From assembly GCA_015067565.1 (NCBI GenBank), contig SVMF01000011.1:24113-88112 (forward strand): a stretch of 64,000 nucleotides of DNA, read 5' to 3'. The translations under genes were made by a program, and so were the position numbers. Source of the DNA: Oscillospiraceae bacterium (lineage in GTDB: Bacteria; Bacillota; Clostridia; Oscillospirales; Oscillospiraceae). Positions 51,300 through 59,395 of this stretch are shown here, one piece after another (position 1 is the first letter of the stretch; every line of letters starts with the position of its first letter). The notes under the pieces are model-generated. The model was not told where the DNA came from, searched no databases, and saw only the letters and a list, made by a program, of their open reading frames with translations.

Positions 51300-52355
51300 T
51301 CACCTTGCAATATTCAACTCTGCATAGGTGATCTCTGTTTTATAAGGATTAAAATATGTGTTTAAAAGTTCGAGATATTCGTCATTTGCTCGTATGCATA
51401 CATATTCTCCACTTAAATCATACGGAATTGTAGTCATATACATATCATCTGTTCCACAGATAAGCAGCGACCAGGCAAACCACAAGAGATTTCTCGAGCT
51501 CAAGTCGGTGATGGAGTATTCCTCCAAGATATCAAGTGCCGAGAAGATCTTCGTTGCGTTCGTCGGCGAAGCCCACTGCGCAAATGCCGTCATCATGAAA
51601 TCACGCTGTACATTCACTCTCTCCAGATCGGCCATTTCGTAGCCGCTACGGAAGCGGACAAGCCCCATGGCATCCTTGCCATTGAGCGTCTGCAAGCCCG
51701 GCTGCAAGTCGATGTACAGGCCCTGAGAGGAATCTGAATACTGCATCCGACACGGAACCTCAAATTCCACACCACCAAACAGATCCACAAGCTCTGTGAA
51801 GCAGTCCAGATCCAGCAGAACATATCCGTCGGGCCTGAATCCGACGCATTGCCTGACATAATCCATCAGCCAATACATACCATTCTCGTCTGCACCATTC
51901 ATATGATAGGCTAAATTGATCTTTTGGGGGTAGTAGCTCGAATTGACTTTCGTATCTCTTGGAATACTCATCAAATTGATTGTCTTTTGCTCTCGGTCTG
52001 CACATAAAAGCATCAGTGTATCTGTTCTGAGGCCCGACTCATCTGTGCCGGCAATTAGGATCGTAGAGACATTACTCTTGTGATTTTTGCCGTCGTTCGG
52101 GCAGTCACTATAAAAATATAAGAAAGCCGTCAAGAACGCCAAAAGCAGCAGGAAAACGAACAAGAAAATTAAAATTCCTTTCAGAAGACGGTGCTTTTTG
52201 GGCTGTTTACGTGTCGGAATTCCTTGCGTTGTGCAATTAGGATCGAACACAACATATTGTGGTTCGCACGGAAAGTCCTCATAAAGTTTATCTGCAAAGC
52301 CACGATCATAAGGATCGTCAAATTCCGTCGGTTTCTGGAAGTTTTTGTCAGTCAT
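51300..52355 (-). CDS. LytR-CpsA-Psr (LCP) family glycopolymer transferase
   Basis: A 351-residue membrane protein: a cytoplasmic N-terminus, one membrane segment (GILIFLFVFLLLLAFLTAFLYFY) and an LCP domain with TDTLMLLCADREQKTINLMSIPRDTKV (DSRxD-type) and later VRFRSGYEMADLERVNVQRDF, containing the pyrophosphate-binding Arg. LCP enzymes attach wall polymers such as teichoic acids or capsules to peptidoglycan. It could anchor the polysaccharide of the 2-20 kb locus, but it is 31 kb away. GGTGAT before the ATG. Confidence 0.9.
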   Translation of the reverse strand: MTDKNFQKPTEFDDPYDRGFADKLYEDFPCEPQYVVFDPNCTTQGIPTRKQPKKHRLLKGILIFLFVFLLLLAFLTAFLYFYSDCPNDGKNHKSNVSTILIAGTDESGLRTDTLMLLCADREQKTINLMSIPRDTKVNSSYYPQKINLAYHMNGADENGMYWLMDYVRQCVGFRPDGYVLLDLDCFTELVDLFGGVEFEVPCRMQYSDSSQGLYIDLQPGLQTLNGKDAMGLVRFRSGYEMADLERVNVQRDFMMTAFAQWASPTNATKIFSALDILEEYSITDLSSRNLLWFAWSLLICGTDDMYMTTIPYDLSGEYVCIRANDEYLELLNTYFNPYKTEITYAELNIAR

Positions 52356-52373
52356 TGTCGTATCACCTCATAT

Positions 52374-52402
52374 ATTGTACTATATTATTTCTCAAATGTA
52401 AA
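52374..52402 (-). promoter_or_regulatory. Promoter of the LCP gene
   Basis: Leftward -35 TTTACA (52402-52397), 17 bp, -10 TACAAT (52379-52374), 19 bp from the LCP start codon. Divergent from the nrdG promoter. Confidence 0.65.
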
Positions 52403-52463
52403 TAGCGCCTGCACAAAGCCTTTCGTTTCACAAGAAAATTATGAAAAATTTCATAGAAAGATG

Positions 52464-52512
52464 TTGACAAGAAGGGTTTTGTATGGTATCTTTTAGACAC
52501 AACATATTGTGT
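52464..52512 (+). promoter_or_regulatory. nrdG-nrdD-trxB promoter with NrdR box
   Basis: -35 TTGACA (52464-52469), 17 bp, extended -10 TGgTATCTT (52487-52492 for TATCTT). Just downstream, ACACAACATATTGTGT (52497-52512) matches the NrdR box (acaCwAtATaTwGtgt). NrdR should repress the operon when dATP is high. A nearly identical 16-mer lies 250 bp to the left within the LCP gene. Confidence 0.72.
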
Positions 52513-52566
52513 TTACATAACAACATTTGCACAAGATGTTCAATCTCGACACTTTGGAGGTTGAAA

Positions 52567-53247
52567 ATGCGTATCGGAGGCCTACAAAAGCTGACATTAC
52601 TGGACTTTCCGCAGAAAGTTGCCTGCACAATCTTCCTGCAAGGCTGCAATTACCGATGCCCATTCTGCCACAACACCCCTCTTCTGGAGGGAACGCAGGA
52701 GCTGTCGGTCTCCTCGGTGCTGGATTTTTTGAAGAAGCGACAAGGGATGCTTGATGGTGTTGCGATCACCGGAGGTGAACCACTGCTCAATCAAGATATT
52801 GTGTCTCTGCTTGAGCCAATCAAGGCCCTCGGCTATGCCGTGAAGCTCGACACCAACGGTTCCTTCCCCGAGCGACTGAGGATGCTGATCGATCAGGGCC
52901 TGATCGATTATGTGGCAATGGACATCAAGAATTGCCCTGAAAAATACGATCTCACCTGCGGCAGCAAGAATACGCTCAAAGCAGTCGAGCAAAGCGTCCG
53001 CCTCCTTCTAGACGGTACAATCCCTTATGAGTTCCGCACAACGGTGGTTGATGAGCTGCACGAGGAAGAGGATTTTCACAAAATCGGCACATGGCTGCGC
53101 GGTGCAAAGGCCTATTACCTTCAAAGTTTCGTTGATTCTGGCAACGTTCTGAGCGAAGGCTTACACGCAGCAAGCAAAGAAAAATTAGCAAATATTCTGG
53201 CAATCGCCGGTCAATATATTCAAAATACTTCAATCCGTGGTTTATAA
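52567..53247 (+). CDS. nrdG: Anaerobic ribonucleotide reductase activase (radical SAM)
   Basis: A 226-residue radical SAM enzyme with QGCNYRCPFCHN (CxxxCxxC), GGEPLL and a typical length for NrdG-like activases of the pyruvate-formate-lyase-activating type. It installs the glycyl radical on NrdD. ATG 52567 has GGAGG upstream; a longer frame to 52483 would cover the NrdR box. First gene of the operon. Confidence 0.92.
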   Translation: MRIGGLQKLTLLDFPQKVACTIFLQGCNYRCPFCHNTPLLEGTQELSVSSVLDFLKKRQGMLDGVAITGGEPLLNQDIVSLLEPIKALGYAVKLDTNGSFPERLRMLIDQGLIDYVAMDIKNCPEKYDLTCGSKNTLKAVEQSVRLLLDGTIPYEFRTTVVDELHEEEDFHKIGTWLRGAKAYYLQSFVDSGNVLSEGLHAASKEKLANILAIAGQYIQNTSIRGL

Positions 53248-53268
53248 TATTTGAAAGGAAGAATGATT

Positions 53269-55635
53269 ATGTTTCAAGTTATCAAGCGCAATGATAAGAC
53301 CGTAGATTTTGATATCACCAAGATTGCAGAAGCCATCCGCAAGGCTTTTATCGCAAAGGATAAGGAATTCAACGATTCCATCATTGATTTTCTGGCACTG
53401 AAAGTTACGGCTGATTTTGAGCCGAAGATCAAAAACGGTGTTGTTGCTGTCGAAGACATTCAGGACAGCGTGGAAAGCGTCCTGATCCGTGGCGGCTATG
53501 ACGACATCGCCAAGGCTTACATTCTCTATCGCCGTCAGCGTGAGAAGCTGCGCAACATGAAGTCCACCATCCTGGACTACAAGGAGCTTGTCGACAGCTA
53601 TGTCAAGATCCAAGACTGGCGCGTGAAGGAGAACTCCACCGTTACATATTCCGTCGGAGGTCTGATTCTGTCCAACTCCGGCGCCATCACCGCAAACTAC
53701 TGGCTCAGCGAGATCTATGATGACGAGATCGCAAACGCACACCGCAACGCCGATATGCACATCCACGATATGTCCATGCTGACTGGCTACTGCGCAGGTT
53801 GGTCCCTGCGTCAGCTCATCCAGGAAGGTCTGGGTGGTGTGACCGGCAAGATCACCTCTGCACCGGCAAAGCATCTTGCTTCTTTATGCAATCAGATGGT
53901 CAACTTCCTCGGCATTATGCAGAACGAATGGGCCGGTGCACAGGCCTTCTCATCTTTCGATACCTATCTTGCTCCGTTCGTCAAGGTCGACAACCTCTCT
54001 TACGATCAGGTCAAAAAGTGCGTAGAGAGCTTCATCTATGGCGTGAACACCCCGTCGCGTTGGGGCACGCAGGCTCCGTTCTCCAACATCACCCTCGACT
54101 GGACCGTTCCCAATGATATGGCCGAGCTTCCCGCAATCGTCGGCGGCAAGGAAATGCCCTTCAAGTACAAAGATTGCAAGAAGGAAATGGACATGGTCAA
54201 TCGTGCCTTCATCGAGGTCATGATCGAAGGTGACGCAAACGGCCGCGGCTTCCAGTATCCCATCCCTACCTATTCCATCACTCGTGATTTTGACTGGTCT
54301 GAGACCGAGAACAACAAGCTTCTCTTTGAGATGACCGCAAAGTACGGAACTCCCTACTTCTCCAACTATGTCAACAGCGATATGGAACCGAGCGACGTCC
54401 GTTCTATGTGCTGCCGTCTGCGTCTGGACCTGCGTGAGCTGCGCAAGAAGTCCGGCGGCTTCTTCGGCAGCGGTGAGTCCACCGGTTCTGTCGGTGTTGT
54501 CACCATCAATATGCCCAAGATCGCGTACCTTGCAAAGGATAAGGCTGATTTCTACAGACGCCTGGATCATCTGATGGACATCGCAGCCCGTTCCTTGAAG
54601 ATCAAGCGTACCGTCATCAGCAAGCTGATGGACGAAGGTCTGTATCCCTACACCAAGCGTTACCTCGGCACCTTTGCCAACCACTTCTCCACTCTCGGCC
54701 TGATCGGCATGAACGAGGTTGGCCTGAATGCAAACTGGCTGCGCAAGGACATGACCCACAAAGAGACGCAGGAATTCACCATCGAGGTTCTTAACCATAT
54801 GCGCGAGCGTCTGTCTGACTATCAGGAGATGTACGGCGATCTGTACAATCTCGAGGCAACCCCCGCTGAGTCCACCACCTATCGCTTTGCAAAGCATGAC
54901 AAAAAGGACTTCCCGAACATCATCACTGCCGCAAAGGAAGGCGAGACTCCTTACTACACCAACTCCTCCCACCTGCCCGTCAGCTACACCGAGGACATTT
55001 TCTCCGCTCTGGACATCCAGGACGAACTGCAGACTCTCTACACCTCGGGCACCGTATTCCATGCCTTCCTGGGCGAGAAGCTGCCTGATTGGAAGGCTGC
55101 TGCAAACCTCGTTCGTAAGATCGCGGATAATTACCGACTCCCCTATTACACGCTGTCTCCGACCTACTCTGTCTGCCGTGAGCACGGCTATCTTGTCGGT
55201 GAGCACTATTCCTGCCCGCATTGCGGTACCAAGACCGAGGTCTACAGCCGCATCACCGGCTATTACCGTCCGGTTCAGAACTGGAACGACGGCAAGAGCC
55301 AGGAGTTCAAGGATCGCAAGGTCTACAACATCGAAAACTCCATGCAGTCCCGTTTCTCTGAGGCTGCAGCGCCTAAATGTGAAGAGGCTCCCAAGAGCAG
55401 CGGCGGCAAGCTGATCCTCTTCACTACCGCCACCTGCCCGAAGTGCGTCATGGCCAAGAAATTCCTTGCCGATGCCAACCTTGAATATGAAACTGTTGTC
55501 GTCAACGACAATCCCGATGCTGCCCGCAAGTACGGCATCAAGCAGGCCCCAACCCTCCTCGTTCTTGATGGAGAGGAAGTTATCAGCCGCATCGAAAATC
55601 CCTCCAACATCCGTGCCTTTACCGAAAGCTGCTGA
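53269..55635 (+). CDS. nrdD: Anaerobic ribonucleoside-triphosphate reductase fused to a glutaredoxin-like domain
   Basis: A 788-residue class III reductase. It has an ATP-cone (about residues 1-95), the barrel core with TGYCAGWSLRQL and GLIGMNEVG, a zinc site (CREHGYLVGEHYSCPHCG) and the glycyl-radical region RITGYYRPVQNWNDGKSQEFKDR. After about residue 705 comes a glutaredoxin/thioredoxin-fold domain (LILFTTATCPKCVMAKKF) with the redox pair CPKC and the cis-Pro of KQAPTLLV. Reduces NTPs to dNTPs without oxygen. The fused domain and the next gene, trxB, suggest that electrons come from a redoxin rather than from formate. Start ATG 53269 chosen for AAAGGAAG spacing. Confidence 0.95.
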   Translation: MFQVIKRNDKTVDFDITKIAEAIRKAFIAKDKEFNDSIIDFLALKVTADFEPKIKNGVVAVEDIQDSVESVLIRGGYDDIAKAYILYRRQREKLRNMKSTILDYKELVDSYVKIQDWRVKENSTVTYSVGGLILSNSGAITANYWLSEIYDDEIANAHRNADMHIHDMSMLTGYCAGWSLRQLIQEGLGGVTGKITSAPAKHLASLCNQMVNFLGIMQNEWAGAQAFSSFDTYLAPFVKVDNLSYDQVKKCVESFIYGVNTPSRWGTQAPFSNITLDWTVPNDMAELPAIVGGKEMPFKYKDCKKEMDMVNRAFIEVMIEGDANGRGFQYPIPTYSITRDFDWSETENNKLLFEMTAKYGTPYFSNYVNSDMEPSDVRSMCCRLRLDLRELRKKSGGFFGSGESTGSVGVVTINMPKIAYLAKDKADFYRRLDHLMDIAARSLKIKRTVISKLMDEGLYPYTKRYLGTFANHFSTLGLIGMNEVGLNANWLRKDMTHKETQEFTIEVLNHMRERLSDYQEMYGDLYNLEATPAESTTYRFAKHDKKDFPNIITAAKEGETPYYTNSSHLPVSYTEDIFSALDIQDELQTLYTSGTVFHAFLGEKLPDWKAAANLVRKIADNYRLPYYTLSPTYSVCREHGYLVGEHYSCPHCGTKTEVYSRITGYYRPVQNWNDGKSQEFKDRKVYNIENSMQSRFSEAAAPKCEEAPKSSGGKLILFTTATCPKCVMAKKFLADANLEYETVVVNDNPDAARKYGIKQAPTLLVLDGEEVISRIENPSNIRAFTESC

Positions 55636-55645
55636 GAGGTAGTAT

Positions 55646-56548
55646 ATGCATGACATCATCATTGTCGGCGCAGGCCCTGCGGGCCTGACCGCCGCAATCT
55701 ACGCACGACGCGCAGGCAAAAGCGTTCTCGTTCTGGAAAGGGACACCTTCGGCGGACAGATCACCTACTCCCCGAAGCTGGAGAATTATCCTGCATTTCA
55801 GGAGATCAGCGGAAATGAGCTGGCTCAGCGTATGCTGGAGCAAGCACTGAGCCTCGGCGCAGACATCGACATGGACAATGTTGTCAACGTCATCGATGGC
55901 GATGTGAAGCTCGTCGTCGGCGAAAACGGCACCTATGAAGCAAAGGCCGTCATCATTGCCGCCGGCGCAAAGCACCGAAGATTGGGCTTGCCGAATGAAG
56001 ACCAATTCATCGGAAACGGCATATCCTTCTGTGCAGTCTGTGACGGAGCCTTCTACGCAGGACAGCATGTTGCTGTCATCGGTGGCGGCAACACCGCCCT
56101 GCAGGAGGTACTTCTCCTCTCGGAAACCTGCAGCAAGGTAACCGTGGTTCAGAATCTTGCCTTCTTAACGGGCGAAGCCAATATGATCGAGGCATTGAAG
56201 AGCAGAACAAATGTGGAATATATCTATTCTACCGTTGTTACGGGTTACTGCGGCGAAGACGCCCTCACAGCCATCGAGCTGCTGAACACCAAAACCAACG
56301 AGGCCTCGCATCTGGAGATTGACGGCATCTTCCTTGCAATCGGTACTGAGCCGGAAAACGACGCGTATCGCGCTGTTGCAGAGCTCAATGATTATGGCTA
56401 TATTCTTGCCGATGAGCGCTGCCTAACCAAGACCAATGGCATCTTTGTTGCGGGCGATTGCAGAACAAAGGCATATCGCCAAGTCGCAACCGCCATTTCC
56501 GACGGTGCAACCGCTGCGCTGACTGCCTGCAGATTTTTGGATCAATAA
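55646..56548 (+). CDS. trxB: Thioredoxin reductase (NAD(P)H-flavin dithiol oxidoreductase)
   Basis: A 300-residue TrxB with FAD motif GAGPAGLTAAIYARR, the redox pair CAVC in FCAVCDGAFY, the nucleotide motif GGGNTALQEV and FVAGDCRTK...ATAISDGATAA. Ten bp after nrdD; probably recycles the fused glutaredoxin-like domain of NrdD. The redox site reads CAVC where many reductases have CATC. Confidence 0.94.
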   Translation: MHDIIIVGAGPAGLTAAIYARRAGKSVLVLERDTFGGQITYSPKLENYPAFQEISGNELAQRMLEQALSLGADIDMDNVVNVIDGDVKLVVGENGTYEAKAVIIAAGAKHRRLGLPNEDQFIGNGISFCAVCDGAFYAGQHVAVIGGGNTALQEVLLLSETCSKVTVVQNLAFLTGEANMIEALKSRTNVEYIYSTVVTGYCGEDALTAIELLNTKTNEASHLEIDGIFLAIGTEPENDAYRAVAELNDYGYILADERCLTKTNGIFVAGDCRTKAYRQVATAISDGATAALTACRFLDQ

Positions 56549-56551
56549 AAA

Positions 56552-56575
56552 GAACCCCTCCGTAAGGAGGGGTTC
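56552..56575. terminator. Hairpin after trxB
   Basis: Perfect 10-bp stem GAACCCCTCC (56552-56561) with GGAGGGGTTC (56566-56575), 4-nt loop, no T-run of note. Lies 3 bp after the trxB stop and 16 bp before the next gene. Confidence 0.65.
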
Positions 56576-56591
56576 GTATATGGAGGTCTGA

Positions 56592-57257
56592 ATGAAAAAA
56601 TTTATTGCAATGCTTCTTATTATAGTGCTTTTCAGCGGCTGCAGCACCGAAAAGCCGAATGCAGAGAAGTCTTCTTTGCATAACGGCATTTGGGTACGAT
56701 TCGATGTCGATTGCAACGAATCGCTTACGCTCTCCCCCAACGGCAGTTTTTCGCGCTCCTGCACAACGCAATGCCATGATGAAACCGGCACTTATACCTA
56801 CGATACAAAGAAGCAAACGCTTGAGATCGACAATCGCGCTGCAGAAATTTTATTTGTGGACCCCTTCTATTTACTGTACCGGATGGATGGTGAGTTGTTT
56901 TTATATGAAAATATAGACAGCACACCTCTCAAGCCGCATACTTTGAGCGGCATCTCCGAGCATCAGCTGTGTTTAAGCGTCCGCAGCTTCAAAGATGGCA
57001 TACTGACCGTCGCGTCCCATGAATACGACAGGGACGCAGCCGAAAATTACAAGCTCTGGAAATTGGAAGCTGCAGACGACATTGTCTTTCAGGAGAGCGT
57101 CCTGTATTCCCAAGATGATGATTTCCGTTCAGAAACCACGCCGCTGAGGGAATCCGACTGGGGTAATTTCGGGGAATTCTTAACGACCGCTTATTTCTAT
57201 TTTAATGAAGACGGAACGGTCGGCAAGGTCATCTTCTACGGTGAGGTTGCGGCATGA
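56592..57257 (+). CDS. Uncharacterised lipoprotein
   Basis: A 221-residue protein with a lipoprotein signal (MKKFIAMLLIIVLFSGC; Cys at residue 17). The first half resembles a small beta-barrel of the lipocalin-like type (NGIWVRFDVDC...GSFSRSC...GTYTYDTKKQTLEIDN), the second half has a YFYFNEDGTVGKVIFYGE strand pair. No known function. The stop overlaps the start of the nucleotidyltransferase gene, so the three genes 56592-58330 form an operon. Confidence 0.75.
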   Translation: MKKFIAMLLIIVLFSGCSTEKPNAEKSSLHNGIWVRFDVDCNESLTLSPNGSFSRSCTTQCHDETGTYTYDTKKQTLEIDNRAAEILFVDPFYLLYRMDGELFLYENIDSTPLKPHTLSGISEHQLCLSVRSFKDGILTVASHEYDRDAAENYKLWKLEAADDIVFQESVLYSQDDDFRSETTPLRESDWGNFGEFLTTAYFYFNEDGTVGKVIFYGEVAA

Positions 57258-57868
57258 AAATGAAAAATATCATTGAATATATCACGAGGAAATATCATCC
57301 GCTTTCCTTGATCCTCTATGGCTCATATGCCAACGGGACAAATACCACGAACAGTGATTTTGATGCTTTGGTCATTTCATCGAAACACGAACGGTTTCAT
57401 GACACTTCGGTGGTAGACGGTGTGGCCCTGGATGTTTTCGTGTATCCTGCGACCTATTTTGAGGGCGAGTACAGTTGCGACGAGTTTCTTCCGATTGCAG
57501 ACGGAAAGATCCTCACAGACATCGAGGGACGTGGAAAAGCGCTTCAAGCTCGCGTTTTTTCATATCTGGAGAACCTGCCAAATAAAACCACCGAGGAAAT
57601 TCGCGCAAATCTTGATTGGTGCGTCAAAATGGTCAAGCGGGCTAAAACTGCCGATCCCGAGGGCTTGTTTCGGCATCATTGGCTCCTAATCGACAGCTTA
57701 GAAATCTTTTGCGATACACAAAGCCATGCCTATTTAGGGCCGAAAAAGACGCTGCAATGGATGGAAGAAGCCCATCCAGAGGCCTTTGCGCATTACGCAA
57801 GCGCACTGAAGGATTTTACCACAGAAAGTCTGGTAAATTGGATTCAATATCTACAAAATACACATTGA
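57254..57868 (+). CDS. Nucleotidyltransferase-domain protein (MNT/kanamycin-type fold)
   Basis: A 204-residue protein. N-terminal LILYGSYANGTNTTNSDFDALV is the GS-x(9+)-D-x-D motif; a third acidic position is in VALDVFVY. The C-terminal half is helical (substrate-binding or HEPN-like). The fold covers antibiotic adenylyltransferases, MNT antitoxins and AMPylators; no substrate can be named. Coupled by ATGA to the lipoprotein upstream. Confidence 0.75.
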   Translation: MKMKNIIEYITRKYHPLSLILYGSYANGTNTTNSDFDALVISSKHERFHDTSVVDGVALDVFVYPATYFEGEYSCDEFLPIADGKILTDIEGRGKALQARVFSYLENLPNKTTEEIRANLDWCVKMVKRAKTADPEGLFRHHWLLIDSLEIFCDTQSHAYLGPKKTLQWMEEAHPEAFAHYASALKDFTTESLVNWIQYLQNTH

Positions 57869-57877
57869 GGGGTAAAA

Positions 57878-58330
57878 ATGGTTATCGGAATTTTTGGCGA
57901 AAGCTGCACCGGAAAGTCCACACTTGCAGAGAAGATCTCATCTAAGCTGCCGTGTGAAGTCTTTAGCGGAAAGGACTATCTCCGCCTGGCAAAAAATGAA
58001 AATATCGCAAAATCACTGTTTCAGAAGAAGCTGACTGCCGCGGTAAACGAAGGAAATATCATCTATGTCATTGCAGAGCCTGAACACCTCCCCCTGCTTC
58101 CCGTGGGAGCGTTGCGGATCCTCGTGACTGCCGATCTGGAGCTGATCAAATCCCGCTTTACACAGCGGATGCGCGGCAATCTTCCGACACCCGTTGCCAT
58201 GATGTTGGAAAAGAGGCACGGCTGCTTCGATTCACACCCATATGACATTCATGTAATCTCGGAAGAGTCCGATCTGGATGAAATCTGCGCGCAAATCCTG
58301 AATAAACAAACCCAAAGTCCGATTGCTTGA
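57878..58330 (+). CDS. Small P-loop kinase-like protein
   Basis: A 150-residue protein with Walker A GIFGESCTGKST at the N-terminus, an Asp/Glu region AEPEHLPLL, a possible lid block (KSRFTQRMRGNLPTPVAMMLEKR) and a Cys in GESCTGK. It resembles adenylate/shikimate kinase-like proteins but no specific family was recognised. Third gene of the lipoprotein-nucleotidyltransferase cluster; together they may modify a small molecule, which is speculative. Confidence 0.65.
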   Translation: MVIGIFGESCTGKSTLAEKISSKLPCEVFSGKDYLRLAKNENIAKSLFQKKLTAAVNEGNIIYVIAEPEHLPLLPVGALRILVTADLELIKSRFTQRMRGNLPTPVAMMLEKRHGCFDSHPYDIHVISEESDLDEICAQILNKQTQSPIA

Positions 58331-58343
58331 AGCAATCGGACTT
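58315..58343. terminator. Bidirectional terminator
   Basis: Perfect stem AAGTCCGATTGC (58315-58326) with GCAATCGGACTT (58332-58343) around a 4-5 nt loop that holds the stop codon of the P-loop gene. Shared with the convergent DUF1295 gene. Confidence 0.78.
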
Positions 58344-58349
58344 CACATT

Positions 58350-59150
58350 TTAAGCAACCAGCCATTTGTACTTTTCGACGCTATACAGCGGGACAAACGG
58401 CACCATGATCGGTACCGACTTGACATACTTTTGATATTCCGGATCGTTGCTGTAGTTTTTGTTCTGGCGGAGCTCGAGTCTACGTGCACCGCTGAACATC
58501 ACGAAAATGATACCAACATAGCCAACAGAAACCACGAACCATTGCAAACCCGTTGCAGCTGCAATGGAAGAAAGAAGGGCACCCGTCCAAAAGATCATCT
58601 CGCCTAAGTAGTTGGGACAACGCACAACGCGATAGAGGCCGCTATCCACGAAACGTCGAGGATTGATCTTCTTTGCGTGGCTCTTCTGCACATCTGCAGC
58701 AGACTCCAGTGCAAGTCCAAGCAACATAACCGCTGCGCCTACATAAACCGAGGCATTGTCTTTGCAATGGTTCTGCAAGCGATAAAGCACGCCCGAAACC
58801 TGCGTCACATACAGCAATGCACAGGTGATCCAGATGGCGACCTTCACACCGAAGGGAACAAATTTCCCGTCCTTGATCTCGCCTTTCATGTGTTTTTTGT
58901 ATGAATTACTTCCAAATTCACGCATCGCAAGATATCCGCTAAGGCGCAAGCCGTAAATGACAAACAGCACGCAGCAGATAACCGTACCGAGCGTCAGTTC
59001 CTCGCCAAAGAGAAACAGCATGAGAAGGCCCTCACCTGCAATAGATAAGCCGTAGCCCAGCGAGATGAACCATACATAATTCTTAAAACCGATCGAACTA
59101 ATCAACATAGCTGCTGCAAACAGCCATAAAAGCTCCATACTAAAAACCAT
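58350..59150 (-). CDS. DUF1295 membrane protein (steroid 5-alpha-reductase-like)
   Basis: A 266-residue membrane protein with about six hydrophobic segments and the DUF1295 C-terminal signature RFVDSGLYRVVRCPNYLGEMIFWTG, followed by SVGYVGIIFVMFSGARRLE. This belongs to the steroid-reductase/isoprenylcysteine-methyltransferase-like superfamily; bacterial function is unknown, with lipid or quinone reduction the usual guess. GGAGGAG upstream. It is the last chromosomal gene before the recombinase cassette. Confidence 0.82.
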   Translation of the reverse strand: MVFSMELLWLFAAAMLISSIGFKNYVWFISLGYGLSIAGEGLLMLFLFGEELTLGTVICCVLFVIYGLRLSGYLAMREFGSNSYKKHMKGEIKDGKFVPFGVKVAIWITCALLYVTQVSGVLYRLQNHCKDNASVYVGAAVMLLGLALESAADVQKSHAKKINPRRFVDSGLYRVVRCPNYLGEMIFWTGALLSSIAAATGLQWFVVSVGYVGIIFVMFSGARRLELRQNKNYSNDPEYQKYVKSVPIMVPFVPLYSVEKYKWLVA

Positions 59151-59236
59151 ACCTTGACTCCTCCCAATATTGCTTCATGCAATATAATATCACATTTTTT
59201 CGCATAAGGAAAGAGGAAATTTTTTACGAAATCACT

Positions 59237-59383
59237 TTATACTGAAATATTAAGTAGCCTTATAACGCAATCGTTTTCAGACATAGAAAAAGCACGACGG
59301 ATTCGTAGCAAAACCATCGTGCCATTATGGAAGGGTCGCATAAAATCGAACCCCCAGCCGTATATGAGTGAACGCACGAGCAT
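59237..59383 (-). CDS. Possible 48-residue protein at the element edge
   Basis: Starts 13 bp after the third recombinase stop, with AAGGAG exactly 8 nt upstream of ATG 59383. The product begins MLVRSLIYGWGFDFMRPFHN and has no recognised domain. Its 3' part runs into AT-rich DNA that may already be host sequence beyond an attachment site. The hairpin GCACGA/TCGTGC (about 59292-59322) lies inside it. Real gene status is uncertain. Confidence 0.3.
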   Translation of the reverse strand: MLVRSLIYGWGFDFMRPFHNGTMVLLRIRRAFSMSENDCVIRLLNISV

Positions 59384-59395
59384 TTTTTCATCTCC

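Noticed and set aside
53950..55662. 570-aa minus-strand ORF
   Set aside because: Antisense shadow of nrdD; codon bias effect.
59336..59375. GGGGGTTCGATTTTA, resembling a tRNA T-arm and so a possible tRNA attachment site
   Set aside because: No matching acceptor, anticodon or D arms could be found around it on either strand and the T stem does not pair.
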